The position numbers were made by a program, and so were the translations under genes. Below the pieces are notes generated by a model that worked only from the letters and a program-made list of their open reading frames with translations, was not told where the DNA came from and ran no database searches. A stretch of DNA of 64,000 nucleotides from Cristatella mucedo (lineage: Eukaryota > Bryozoa > Phylactolaemata > Cristatellidae), in contig WPIO01000066.1 of the NCBI GenBank assembly GCA_009760855.2, positions 1,014,501-1,078,500 of the forward strand. The letters are read 5' to 3'. Shown here in pieces: positions 21,085-33,690 of this stretch. The number at the start of each line of letters is the position of its first letter. The stretch's first letter is position 1.

Positions 21085-24000
21085 TAATAATAATGATAAT
21101 GCACTTGACTAAGCGCACTCGGAGAACTCAATCTCCTTCTAGGCACTTTACATTTGCTGCAAAGTGTAACGCGATTCAATGGTGAGTGATATCGTGCTTT
21201 CTGAAACTCATCAATAACATGGTTAGGGGTGACATGCACAGGGTCAGCATGCGAGTGCGGTTAGTGGAAGCGTGCACAGTGCCAGCACGCTTAAGCAAAT
21301 GAATTACAAATCACGAGGACCTACTAAATTCTTTCCTAAATAGGTGAGTTGTAAGTTCTTTTTTAACGTGGTCAAGTCAAGGATTTCGTCACGCAAGTCA
21401 GGAGTCAGTTCCACGCTTCGGGAGCGTACAAAATAAATGCACCATCTCCAAAGTAATTGTGGTTTATACCAGATATTGGCAAACTTTTGGATTCCCAAAA
21501 GCGGGTGGCTCGATGCTTGTCCTTGGGGGCTTTAGATCTGAGAGATTGGTTGAAGCCAAAGAATGAAGAGACCTACAAGTGAACAATAAAACCTTGAAGT
21601 CGATCCGTTGCTGGACTGGTAGCCAGATAATGTCGGCTAGAAGTGGTGTGGTGTATCAACTGGGACGCTCACAACTGAAAAGCCTAGCTGCAGCATTTTG
21701 CACCAGCTGTGTGCGCCTGATTGCACATGCATGTAGGCCAGCAAGCAGTGAAACACAATAGTCAAGATGGGATATCACAAATGCATGGACCAACTTAGAC
21801 ATGGTATCCTCACCTAAACGAACCCGAATTTGAGCAATGTTACGTATCTGAATGTAGGCTGGCATGATTGTGGAGCTGATATGGTCGTCTAATGAGAGGT
21901 CACATTGGAACACGACAGTCAAATTTCGACCTCATTGAACAGAGATGTGCTGGCAAAGCTACTTTTGAGTGTTCGCAATTACAATTTCCCAGTCACACTG
22001 GGTTTGCCCACGAGTAATAAGTTGGTTTTATCATTGTTTAGTTAAGGAAAATTTGCTGCCATCCATGTGCGGATGTCATCTATACATGCAGCAAGTGAGT
22101 TGAGAGAATTCGAGGTGCTCGAAGGCTGGGAGTGATCAAAGTGAAGGTACAACTTTGTGTCATCCGCATAGAAGTTAAAGCTTAGATTGTGCTTGGCAAT
22201 TACATTAGCAAGAAGGACAGTATAAACAGTGAAAAGAACCGGACCTAGCACGGAGCCTTGAGGTACGCCAGATTTCAGAGGTACCTCGGATGATCTTGTT
22301 CCATTCCCGTCAATACTCTGAAGTCTCCCACTGAGATAGGACGTGAACCACTGCAGAGCAGTGCCAATGATGCAGAGGCGAGATGAGAGGCGCTCTAGAA
22401 GAACTTGGGGATCGTTTGTAACAAAAGCTGCCGAAAGGTCGGGAAAAACAAGCAAAGATACTCTACCCATGCCTGCATTTCAAGTAGGTCATTGTATACC
22501 CTCATCAATGCTGATTCTTTATAGTAATTAGCTCTTAGGCCAGACTGGAACTTACTAGCTAGACTTGAAGTTTTAATGTTAGGATTCAGCTTGTCCGCGG
22601 CAACTTGTTCCAGTGTCTTTGATAGGAATATCATATAATGGAGACTAAACGGTAGTTTCTCAAGTTGTCTGGGTCCAATAATGCTTTCTTGAGAAGCGAC
22701 CTGACTACAGCTTTTTTGAAAGTTTCTGGGACATGGCCTGAGGCTGATGACATATTATTGACGTTAGCTATGCACGACAGTAGCAGATCAAGGCAACGTT
22801 GGAGCAGGACAGTGGGAATAGGGTCCAAATGACTTGCTGTCTTTTTTTATTTTGATAAGAACTCCAGGAAGAGATCACTAGTGACCTGCTTAAGTGTAGA
22901 CATTGAGGTGCAGCCACTAATGGGCGACAGCATTCTAGGGGGAGGCTGTCATCGAAAGGATGGACTCCCTGATCTTGTCCATCCTCTGTAAAAACAACCA
23001 AGACAAGCCATCGGCTAGATCATCACAAGTATCATCAGATAAGGGGCTAATCCGGGAGTTATTGAGGAGATGGTTGATCTTCGACATCAGCGTTATTTGA
23101 TTGTGCTTCTGTGATTAATCCATGCTTTTATAGAAGCAAGAATTGACCTTCGCTAAGATCGATTGGTTCGACGTACAGTAGTCCTAGTATGTCTATCGAT
23201 GGACAGTCAGTCCTGGTTTTTCAAGCTAGGGCGTAGTAGACCTATTTTGTTTAATGTCTGTGGTAAACCGTAGGCCGTCTGGGAGATGGTGCACAGTGAG
23301 CTTAGTCTGAACTTAGTCTTGAACTGCTACATCAGCTTCAGCCTGTTCGTGCCCTGAGGTCCTGTGTGGACCATAAATTAGCTGCCCCATTCCTCCGCTT
23401 AAAGACAGTTGGCGACAGAAGCTTTAGCTCTGCAGGTCCTAGGCTGTGGAACTCGCTTCCACAATTCTTAAGCCACAACAACTACTCTTCTACTGCCGAC
23501 AATGGCACATCTTTTTCAGCGGTCCTGAGCTGCTACTTCTATGCTACTCACTACCTCAACTGCTCTCCTGACTCTGCTATGCTTCCCACTTTCTCTTTGT
23601 TGCGTGAGACGAAGTCTGTTGGCTACCGAATGCGTACCGAAAGCCGCTTAGGCTGTGAGTGCGCTATACAAAACTCTCCTGCGTAACACCCACATAGTCT
23701 TTATGACTTTGTGGAGTTACAGACGGAGATGCATTACATTACATTACATTAGTCAGAGGTGCAAACCCATTGAGCGTGTCAGCTAATGTCATGTTGTAGC
23801 TAGCTGCCAATGATGACAGATCTGAGGTCGGGCTTGGCAGCAGAAGCAAAGCAGAGATTCTTGCACGGATAGCATCGATTTCAAGGTCCTTGGGGATTCG
23901 CTATTCACAGTTGATTTTAGAGGATTGGAGGTGGCAGGCACACATTTTAGATTGAATGAGATCTGCATGTGGTGAAATAAGCAAGATTTGGCAATAATGT

Positions 24001-24835
24001 GTGATGATATTTTCCAGTTATATGAAACAATTTATCCTAGGGTGTGACCCTGGATGTGAGTAGGGCGATGCACATGAGCCACAAGAGACGACGAGTAAGT
24101 CAATGCACGAAATTCAGTGCTAATGTCGTCAGATAAGTTATCAAAGTGAACTTTGAAATCACTCATAACGAGGAATGGTGAATTTCTTGCACACAGAATC
24201 TACATGAGATCGGAGAAATCTGAGATAAAGGAGAACTCGGAATTCTGGTGGGCGATAGACGGCTGCTACCATCAGTAGGTTGGCATCGTGTGAGATTAAG
24301 ACAATTGATTCAAAAGACTGCTTCGAGGGTACTACAAATGGCTTTTAAGTTGAATTTCGAGGGCACGATAACAGCAACTAAACCTGCCTCCAGGTTTGAT
24401 TGATCTATGGATGTGAAAAAATGAGTAAACAGTTGGGGTTGCGTCTTTAATTGTCGGACAGTTTATCGACTTAAGCCAAGTGTCAGTTAGGGCGAGCCGG
24501 TCGAGACCACTTTCAGAAATAAGGTCGCTTATTACCAGAGGTTTATTGCACATTGAGCGAGGATTCCAAAGGCAAGCGTTAACTCTGGCCGATGGTGTTA
24601 TAACAGGCCTGATGACCACTAAGTTAGAGGGTCTCGCAGTGGCACACGTGGGGGAGCGTTCGTAGCGGTTCGAGATAATAGTAGGAATACCAAACGAGCA
24701 GGTACTCAGCTCATCATTCCCGCCCAAAGAGTGGCGTCTGAGCAGGTGGTTCTGTCTAGTGCGACGGCTCCGGGTGTGCTTTCTTTTGTTAATGCATAGG
24801 TTGCTGATATTAATAATGAATTCCAAGTAGGTGCT
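21085..24835 (-). mobile_element. Longest LINE-A copy, with nested LINE-B
   Basis: A minus-oriented copy about 3.3 kb long once the LINE-B at 23308-23748 is removed. From 5' to 3' on the minus strand it has a basic leader peptide (KRKHTRSRRTRQNHLLRR) and the endonuclease start ARVNACLWNPRSMCNKPL with LALTDTWL. The linker follows, then reverse transcriptase with FQSGLRANYYKESAL, SGVPQGSVLGPVLF and FNFYADDTKLYL. The C-terminal region, hairpin and an (ATT)n tail close it. The usual catalytic Glu of the E-T-W-L motif is Asp here. Frameshifts split the frame, so it is dead as it stands. It is 5'-truncated near 24835. Confidence 0.9.
23308..23748 (+). mobile_element. LINE-B 3' insertion with TSD
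   Basis: Plus-oriented insertion into LINE-A. TTAGTC at 23302-23307 and 23749-23754 marks the target duplication. An open frame covers FSSAGPRLWNSLPQFLSHN through to the family end ECAIQNSPA, then the 3' hairpin and an (ACATT)n tail. This shows LINE-B moving after the LINE-A copy was in place. Confidence 0.88.
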
Positions 24836-25619
24836 CGTAGAACGAATGGGTAATCTATAAAAATGAAATGCAATGACAAAAATATTACTTTAAGTCACCA
24901 TTGCAATTAATAGAGTTCAGTTCAATGATATCAATAAGCTATTGGCTTTCTAAAAATACAATGCTTTAAACTGCAAAGCATATTACTGACCATATTTTTA
25001 ATAGAGTTATTTGTCAAATCAGGAGTAGAATCGGAATCGAGGTACACAACTTTGATATGAAGTCCAAAGCCGAAGTTCATCATCTTGCTATCTGCTCAAC
25101 CTACGTACTGAGCTTTTATATACAATGATAAAGCTACAAACCCATGCTAGTTAGCTACATAGAAGCACTTGCTTTTCTGCTCAAAAGATGAGTGCAAAAC
25201 CAGCCTGGAGATCGTTAGCTCATTGTAGAGCCTGAGAAAGCTTGGAGGGATTATCCCTGGCCAAAATTTCTGATCAAGTTTAATAGGATTACTGCTAATA
25301 GTGACGATAGTACTATATTTTACCGTGTCTATGCCCCCTTTCCCAAAAAAATTGTGGTCAGATAGGGGAGAGGGAGCTTTTACACAGAAGTTTACCTTAT
25401 TTCTTCAATTTTGAGCTAAAATTCCAACGTACCAGCTTTGAATGCCACCCAGCAAAAATTGCCTGGTCAGCAGAGTGTGTTCATTATTACGAGTCTAAAA
25501 AATTGTTCTGTTCTTTCAGCAATAGAATAAAAATGTGACTTTATAAAATAACGGTTCAAAAGTTGGAGGGCTTACACATTATGATCGGGGGGGGGGAGGC
25601 TTAAAAACGACAAAGAGGG
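24836..25619. other. Unique sequence, no gene recognised
   Basis: No open frame with family resemblance. It contains a run of 11 G's near 25587-25600. I checked for a plus-strand membrane exon for the Ig gene and found none. Confidence 0.35.
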
Positions 25620-26630
25620 GTAAATCAAATAGCGCCCTCAGATAACCTCATTTATTGCTAGGCACTTTATAAAAGCTGCGCAAGAAGCAAGATGAAATGG
25701 TTAGTGGCAGCATTCTTGATGGTGAACAATCACGACTTGGTTAGAGAGGACATGCACAGGGTCAGCATGCACAATATGATTAGTGGTAGTAAGCTCAGTC
25801 TAACATGGCTAGTGGTTGCATGCTCAAAATCGAAACTCATAGTATGACTAAAGGTAATATGCATAGAGTCAGCATTCAAATATAGTTAGTAGGAGCATGC
25901 ACATTGTCAGACCCCGTAAGCACACAATGATTAATCAAACCAACCCACTATATTCTGTGATACACAAATGGGTTCTTAGCTTCTCTGTATATGTCGTTAA
26001 GTTACGGGACGCAGTAATGTCAGTTGGGAGTAAATTCAGGACTTTGACAGAATACAAACTAATGAGACGGTTTCCAAATGTGTTTAGGACGATGTGTAAG
26101 TAAAATATTGTGATCCCTAACCAGGTGTGGAGTAGATCTGACAGGTAGGCTGGAACCATAGAATGAAGTGACCTTAAAGTGAGTGACAGAACCTGGAAGT
26201 TAGTGTGCTGCTTGACTTAGAGCCACTGCAGGTCAAGGAGAAGTGGTGTGATGTGGCAACTGCGATGCTCACGACAGGCAAGCCTAATTGCTTAGTCTGT
26301 CACCAACTGTAGATCTCTAATTGCACCAGCCGGCAAACCAACATGCACCGAGTTACAGAATTAAAAACGGGATGTCACAAATGCATGGGCAAATTTAGAT
26401 GCAAAATCTCTGTGTAAGAAAGCCCGATTTTTTGCAGCGTTATATTGCTAAAATAAGGCTGACTGGACTGTTTAGCTGACGTGGTAGACTAATTGAAGGT
26501 CGCTTTGAACAGGAGGCACACAGGTCTATCAGATAAAGGAGATTAGGAGACAGTGCCAGATTTGAGCACATGGTTGTCCAACTTCTGAATTACTCCTGGG
26601 TTGCTCTTAACTATTAGGTTGATTTTATCA
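25620..26630 (-). mobile_element. LINE-A 3' fragment, diverged
   Basis: It shows the hairpin complement (AGCGCCCTCAGATAACC) and then the 3' and C-terminal coding region on the minus strand, strongly diverged. It stops at TTTTATCA near 26630, where LINE-B starts directly. Confidence 0.8.
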
Positions 26631-27465
26631 TGTAATGTAATGTATCTCCGTTTGTAACTCCACAAAGTCATAAAGACCACGTGGGTGTTACGCACGAGAG
26701 TTTTGTATAGCGCACTCACAGACTAAACGGCTTTCGGTACGCATTCGGTAGCCAACAGACTTCGTCTCACGCAACAAAGAGAAAGTGGGAAGCATAGCAG
26801 AGTCAGGAGAGCAATTGAGGTAGTGAGTAGCATATAAGTAGCAGCTCAGGACCGCTGAAAAAGATGTGCCATAGTCGGCGGTAGAAGAGTAGTCGTCATT
26901 GAGCAAGAATTGTGGAAGCGAGTTCCACAGTCTAGGACCTGCAGAGCTAAAGCTTCTGTCGCCAACTATCTTTAAGAGGAGGAATGGGACAGTTAATTTA
27001 TTGTCCACACAGGACCTGAGGGCAAGAACAGGCTGAAACCGACACAGCAGTTCAGCTAGGTACGAAGGAGCCAAGCCGTGGCTGGCCTTGTGGGTCAGCG
27101 TAAGAACTTTGCTCTGTATCCTTTGCTCAACCGGCAACCATCCTAGCTCTTTCAGCAAAGAAGAGGCGTGCTAAAACCACTGGGACTTGAAGACCAGCCT
27201 TGCAGCCATATTCATAGTCCGCTGTAGTGGCATAATAGCTTTATTTGGCAGCCATGCCAAAAGGGAAATACAACAATCAAGCCGAGACAGGACTAAAGAG
27301 CTAGCTAAATTCTTTACAAGCCATTGCGGGAGACAGCTCCTAATCTTGAATAGGGATCGGATGTGATGGCTAGCTGTAGATGCAGTCTTCTAAATGAAGC
27401 TTTTGAAATTGAGGCAGCTGTCGAACACGACACCTAAATTACGAGCACGTGGTGAAGATTATCAG
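26631..27465 (-). mobile_element. LINE-B 3' half
   Basis: Minus-oriented, with the tail complement (TGTAATGTAATGTATCTCCG) at the left. A frame is open from 27158 to 26688 on the minus strand. It covers LKELGWLPVEQRIQSKVLTL, ASHGLAPSYLAELL and SAGPRLWNSLPQFLLN to the end ECAIQNSRA. Further 5' the frame is broken. It is truncated near 27465. Confidence 0.9.
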
Positions 27466-27694
27466 TTTAGCCCCATATAAACAACTAAGTAGCCTCATCT
27501 ACATCGCTGGCAATATTATAAGTATCGTTAAAAGGTGGCAACCAGGGCCAAGTCAATATTAATTTGCGGAATTTGTAAACATCGATAAATATGTTGGAAA
27601 TGCGAAGTTGACCTATGGTCAAGTTTAATCGCATACCACAATAAATACTCCATTAGGTTATTCGTTTTAATTCGCAAATCATCAAACAATACAA
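27466..27694. other. Spacer between LINE-B and LINE-A
   Basis: AT-rich sequence with no recognisable feature. Confidence 0.3.
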
Positions 27695-28486
27695 TATTAT
27701 TTATAACATTGCTAAAATTTGGGCTTGTTTAGATAAGGATACCACGTCTAAGTTGGTCCATGCATTCGTGACATCCCGTCTCGACTTCTGCAACTCACTG
27801 CGTACTGGCCTACTAGCATTTGCGATCAGGCGATTGCAGCTGGTGCAAAACTCTGCAGCTAGGCTTGTCTGTCGTGAGCATCACAGTTGCCATATTACTC
27901 CACTTCTCGCAGACCTGCACTGGCTACCAGTCAAGCAACGGATTGACTTCAAGGTTTTGTCTCTCACTTTTAGGTCCCTTGATTCTATGGCTCCAGCCTA
28001 ACTCTCCGACATACTCCCACATCAGGCCAAGCATCGTACCACCTGCTTTTTGGAATCCAAGTATCTAGAAATACCTCGTACAAACCTTGAATCCTTTGGA
28101 GACTGTTCATTTAGTTCGTGTGCTCCCAAAGCCTGGAACTCCCTCCCGACCTGCGTCAGAACAACCCCTGACCTGACCACATTTAAAAGGTACTTAAAAA
28201 CACACCTATTTAGGACAGCATGTAGTGGGTCCCTGTGATTCGTCCTTCACGTGCTTATGTGTGCTGACACTGTGCTTGCTGCCACTAACCACATTTGCAT
28301 GCTGACCCTGTGCATGTCACCCTTAACCATGTTATTCATTTAGTTTGTTTTTCAAGCATGATTTTACTTACCATTCAATTGCATTTCCCTTTGCAGCAAA
28401 TGTAAAGCGCCTAGAAAGAGATTAAGTTCTCAAAGGGCGCTTTATCACATACATTATTATTAATAATATTATTATTATTATTCAAA
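27695..28486 (+). mobile_element. LINE-A 3' fragment
   Basis: Plus-oriented. Open pieces at 27753-28001 (SRLDFCNSLRTGLLAFAIRR, CHITPLLADLHWLPVKQRI) and 28050-28238 (PRTNLESFGDCSFSSCAPKA, RTACSGSL) are separated by a stop. The 3' hairpin at about 28403-28445 and an (ATT)n tail to 28486 are well preserved, so this is one of the younger copies. Confidence 0.9.
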
Positions 28487-29189
28487 ATTAACCCTGAATG
28501 CCCTCTGTACGCAGGGTCATAACCGTACCGGCTGAGAGCATCACTAAGTTTGACTTCAATGCTCAAATTGAAACTTTAGCTTTTTACTAAGTAGGAAAGA
28601 CCCATAAGGTGGCCTGTTTTGACTAGCAGGTAAAAGCCAACCAATGCTGCGAAGGGGCCTTGCTGGTGAAGTCAAGACATAATTGATGTGGTTTTGCATG
28701 TGTCCCGTTCACTACAGACCCGACGAATCACGGAGTTCTGAGCATGCTGCGAGTGATTTCACTCTAAATGTGTTGCTGGGCTGTAAAGCTTTGCTCTTCT
28801 TATCGGTTTTACTGTTGCGTGACTATTGCTGATGGCTCAGAATTTAAGTCTCGTATGTGACAACTGACTAAATTTTAGAGTTTCATCAGGAAGACTGTAT
28901 CGACAGCCAGATATATTGACCGATCCTTATATCAGATTCGGGGCCATCTCTCACGGTGGTCGGCAACATATAGCTTTTCTCAGGTTCTACCTTGGTTCAA
29001 TCATGGAAATTATATTTTGGCCGGGCTACCAAAAGAGTGACTGGGTGACTGTAGGTGGTGATAAATGTGATGGTACAGGAGTGAAAAGATCCCAGAGATT
29101 AGAATAAGTGTCACATTTTTAAAGAATCTTAGACAACCTGGGGTTGATCAAAGGACATAGAGGAAAGTTGTTACCCTGACCAAGTAAGC
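28487..29189. other. Unique sequence with an unexplained open frame
   Basis: Frame 28916-29107 on the plus strand (63 codons, ending DKCDGTGVKRSQRLE) has balanced amino-acid composition and follows AG dinucleotides at 28890 and 28907. It has no family resemblance and no paralogue in the window. It may be an isolated exon or chance. Confidence 0.2.
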
Positions 29190-29620
29190 CCATCATGGTT
29201 TGGCCCCTTCGTACGAAACTAAACTTATGTACGAATTTCAGCCTCCTCGTGCCCTAGTCGTTCTTGGAAAATTATTTGGCGGTTCCATTCCCTGCACAGA
29301 CCGTTGGCGACCAAGATCTTTCTCTGCAGATCCTATACCGCGGAGGTTACTAGCTCAATTCCAATGAAAGGGCATCTTCTCTTTTGCTGTCAAGTATCAC
29401 GCAATCTTTCCAGAATGTGTGAGCCGCCACTGATACAGTGCTCAGCCCCTCAACTGTATGCCTGACCCAGCTGTATGGTTTTCACTTTCTCTTTGTGGTG
29501 GAAGATGAATTGTGTTGGCCGCTGAATGCGTACCGAAAGCCGCTTAGGCTGTCAGTGTGTTATGTAAACATTTCTGCATAACACTCACATAATCTTTGTG
29601 CAGTCACAGACAGAAGTAAA
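29190..29620 (+). mobile_element. LINE-B 3' fragment, diverged
   Basis: Plus-oriented, with degenerate C-terminal coding sequence (HHGLAPSY-like start, RSLSLQ... region) and the family 3' end GCGTACCGAAAGCCGCTTAG at about 29529. Substitutions are numerous, so it is an old copy. Confidence 0.82.
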
Positions 29621-29867
29621 GTGAATTACAATTATATTACAATTTAAATTTATGGGTCCCCGGCCCGGTCTAAGACTAGCGATGGGTAAGCATAGGTAGC
29701 AGGAGTCTTGTGGTTGTACTTGCACTCGGCCAGCACTCATCTGCACTGGCTGGCATTTGTTTCTCACTTTATCTTTGATGTTTGAGCTGTTTGAACATCG
29801 ATTGCGTTCTTAGGACCTCTGAGCCCTAATGAGCTATAGAACACGTTCCTACGTGACACCCAAATAT

Positions 29868-31490
29868 TCGTACACACCTCAAATCCTTTGGGGACTATGT
29901 GTGTAGTTCACATGCCATTAGGGCCCGAAACTAACTCTCGACTTGCTTCTCGATTTGTCATGACTTTAACCCATATTCAAGAGACAGAAATGCATCTATT
30001 TGTCGTAGCATTTGTCGTAGCGTTTAGTGAGCCTCTGTGATCGATAATTAATGTTCTTTTTGCTTGCTGACACTGGGATGCTGCAAGTAACCATTAAATG
30101 ACAATACCATTATTTTATTAGTTGTGGGCGAACTGAGTGAGATTCAGAAATTTGAAAGGCTTAAACTCAAAATCGGCTCTGCCCGAAAACCAGCTGTTGA
30201 GTCTACACGAAATCTATGTGTCATGTTCCAAAGTGACCTTTCGTTAGATGACCTCATCAGCTCCGCAGTAAAGTCTGCCTATTTTCAGCTACATAGAATC
30301 ATTAAAATTCATCTCATTTAGATAAGGATGATACCACATCTAAGTTGGTTCACAAATTTGTGACATACAATTGCTACAATACGGGCTTGTATAGACAGGG
30401 ATACCACTTCCAAGTTGTCCATGCATTTGTGACATGCCTTCTTGACTCATGTAACTCGTTGCTTGGTGATCTACTGGCTTGTGCAATCGAGCACTTACCT
30501 AAATCAAACCTCCACCATTTTGGAGACCGGCCATTTAGTTCGTATGCTTTTAATGCCATAACTCACTCCAGATTTGCATTAAAACATCCCCTGACTTGAC
30601 CACATTAAAAAAGAACTTAAAAACGCCCCTATTTATGACACTGTGCATGCTGCCACTAACCACACCTGCATGCTGACCATGTGCATATCACCCCTACCCT
30701 TGGTATTTATGTTATTTATCAAGCATGATACTACTCACCATTCAGTCGCGTTTCCCTTTACAGCAAACGTAAGGATCCTAGAAAGAGATTGAGTTCTCTG
30801 GGGGTACTTTAGAAAGTGAATCGTTGTTATAAGTATTAACCACACTTGCGTGCTGACCGTGTTCACCTTACCCCTAACCATTTTATTCCCGTTGCTTATT
30901 GAGCATGCTACCACTAACAATTCAGTCGGGTTTTCTTTGCAGCAAATATAAAGCACCTAGTTCGAGAGTGACATCTCTGAGGCCGCATTATTAAGCGGGG
31001 TAGTATTTAAAGTTTTGGCTTGATTAGGCAGGGATAATAGATACAATTGGTCAATGAATTGGCAATTTTCCATTGTGACTTTTATAAGACAAGGCTTGCG
31101 TGTCTACCGGTCTTGCAAGTATATGCGTTCAGTTAGAGAAACTTCTGAAGCTAAACTAGTCTATTTTGTGAGTAGCAGCAGCCACATCACGTCAATTCTC
31201 GTTTCCCTGGGCTGGCTCCTAATAAACCAGTGCATTGAATCCATGGTTCCGTCACTTAGTTGCAGGTTTATCAGACTCCTGGCTATCTATCAGATCTACT
31301 CCCCAACAGGTATTGTACAGCCTGCTTTTCCCTAGCAAGTTTTCTATCTTTACTTCGAACGAACCTCAAATCCTTAGACGACCGTGTCGCTCGCGCCTAT
31401 AGCTTCAAACAGCTTCGAGCACTGGATGGAATAGAAGTGGGGCGTAGCAAAATTGCTTACTTATCGTCCTCAGCAGTATTATAAGGTTTG
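29868..31490 (+). mobile_element. Cluster of LINE-A 3' fragments
   Basis: Four plus-oriented pieces lie in tandem. The approximate spans are 29868-30120 (C-terminal end and 3' region), 30121-30830 (thumb region EIQKFERLKLKIGSA through the hairpin), 30835-30995 (3' end only) and 31000-31490 (badly decayed C-terminal region). Each has its own version of the CTGACC...CATGTT...CGCCTAG 3' sequence, so they are separate insertions or duplicates, not one copy. None is coding-competent. Confidence 0.75.
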
Positions 31491-31749
31491 CTTAGATTAA
31501 TATTAAAAATTAAATAAACTCAAGCGATGGTGATGCAGTTTCAATCCCATCATGTTTTACTTATTCAATACTCATGTCCAGCAAGTAGACCGCATTGCAG
31601 TGTTTCTCTTCCGAAATTCCACGAAGAAGTGGTACTACACTACGTTAAAGCTGAACAGCAGCCCTTTTTGACGGATAGATGGTTTTAAAGAGGAGATTAA
31701 TCATGGCCTCCTTGAATGCAGTCTTTGAGGTGCTGAACAGAATTGAGGT

Positions 31750-32776
31750 ACAGGAGTCCACAGGACTCTGCCATTCAAACGGCAGAGTCCGTTGCAGCAA
31801 TTGATAAACTTAATGCTTACCTTGCTGAAATTCAATCATGGATTTCGGGAAATTTATTAAACTAAATGACGATAAAACAGAACCGCTGATTATAGGAAAC
31901 CCCAAGCCTGTGGCTGGATTAGAAGGTTTTGGTCTTCAAATATGTGATACTGTTATGCAACCATCACCACGTGCTCGAAATTTAGGTGTCGTTTTCGACA
32001 GCTACCTAAATTTTAAAAGCTTCATCCAGAAAAATGCTTCTACAGCTAGCCATTACGTCCGATGCCTAAGATAATAAGCTGTCTTCCAGGGTGGCATGCA
32101 AAAAATATAACTAGCTCCTTAGTTTGATCTCGGCTTCATTAATGAAATCCCCTTTAGTCTGGGCTGCTAGAGACAGCAACTGCAGCTGGCTATAAATATG
32201 TGTACAAGGCTAGTTTTGAAGTCCCATAAGTTTGACCACGTGTGTCCATTGCTAAAAGAAATCGAATGGCTGCTGGTTGATCCACGGATACAGAGCAAAG
32301 TTCTTATGCTGACCCTCAAGGCCTGCCATGGCTTGGCTTCTCCATACTTAGCTGAACTGCTGCATCAGTTTTAGCCTCTTCTTACCCCCAGGTCCTGCAT
32401 GGACGATAAATTAGCTGTTCCATTAATCCGCTTAAAGACCGTTGGCAATAGACGATTTAGCTCTGCAGGTCCACGACTGTGCTATTCGCTTCCACAATTC
32501 TTATGCAACGAAAACTACTCTCCTGCTGCCGACTATTGCTCATCCTTTCAGTGATCCTGAGCTATTACATTCATGCTACTCACTACCTTAACCGCTCTCT
32601 AGACTCTGCTATGCATCATACCTTCTCTTTCTTTCGTGAGATAAAGTCTGTAGGCTACCAAATGCCCACCGAAAGCTGCTTAGGCTGTGAGGTTGCTATA
32701 CAAAACTCTCCTGAGTAACGCTCACATAGTCTTTATCGCTTTGTGAAGAGACAGATAGAGAAACATTACATTACAT
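31750..32776 (+). mobile_element. LINE-B 3' half
   Basis: Plus-oriented. It starts after the YVDD region with KFIKLNDDKTEPLIIGNPK, then ARNLGVVFDSYLNFKSF, a decayed C-terminal part and the family end ending in ATTACATTACAT at 32776. Stops and frameshifts are present. Confidence 0.87.
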
Positions 32777-33289
32777 ATGGCGAACCGTAGAGATAATGAT
32801 TTTGTCTATTTTACTGATAAAGAAACATGTGAAGCAATTAGCTAGATCAAGGATCACTAAGTAAGGAGCAAATTTGGAACCAGTTCAACAATGGTTTGTG
32901 GTAGAAATTAGCATTTGTGGATTGTGCTTTCATTACTAAATTATGCATTCGTAGAAATTACGCTTAGCTATAACTAGGATATATTTATAAGTTGAAGTAG
33001 TCTTTCTGTGCTGGTCAACTGATAGTTTTGTTAGCATCCTTATAAGTGATCTCTAGCTTGCTTTTAGCGTTTAGTTTACCTAGCTAGTTTAAGGGGAACT
33101 GTTGGGTGACGTCTGAGGAGTTGGAGTTATGCCCCCGATTCTTTAGGGAACTTTCCATTACAGTGCATCCAATAATATTCCTCAAATACTAATGAATGTA
33201 TCGGCCTGCAAATTGTCACAAACACCAAGGTCAAGATAAGTTATGTTTTGATGCAACGATACCTTTTGTGAATACTTTCTAATAACCTG
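32777..33289. other. Unique sequence, no gene recognised
   Basis: Short frames only, with no repeat match. Confidence 0.35.
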
Positions 33290-33690
33290 TAAAAGTCAAG
33301 GTACAGATATCATGTAGCTTAAAATAGGCAGAATTGACCTGGGAATAGATATGGTTACTTAGTTAAAGGTCCCTTAGGAACGAGACGCCTACACTTTGGG
33401 CATATTGAACTAGCGATAGGGTGGCATAGCTTACTGTGAACTTCAAAATTTCTTAATCGCATTCAGTTTGCCGATAAGTTGGTTTTTATCTCCTTTCAAT
33501 TTAGGAAACTTTGCTGCATTAAATGCGCATAGGTCATCTGTACATGCAAAAATGAAGCTTTAACAATTCTACGTGCTGGAGGGCTGGGAAGGATTAAAGT
33601 GAAATTAGGACTGAGTGTTACCTGCATAGAAAGTCTAGGTTTACGAGAGCCTATTGGTGGTATCCAAAAACAGTAAGACAAGCTAGCTAT
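33290..33690 (-). mobile_element. LINE-A internal fragment, old
   Basis: A minus-oriented, strongly decayed match to the thumb and pre-thumb part of the reverse transcriptase. The complement of GGTGTCATGTTCCAAAGTGA-like sequence lies near 33370, and the tail-less ends show it has lost both termini. Confidence 0.6.
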
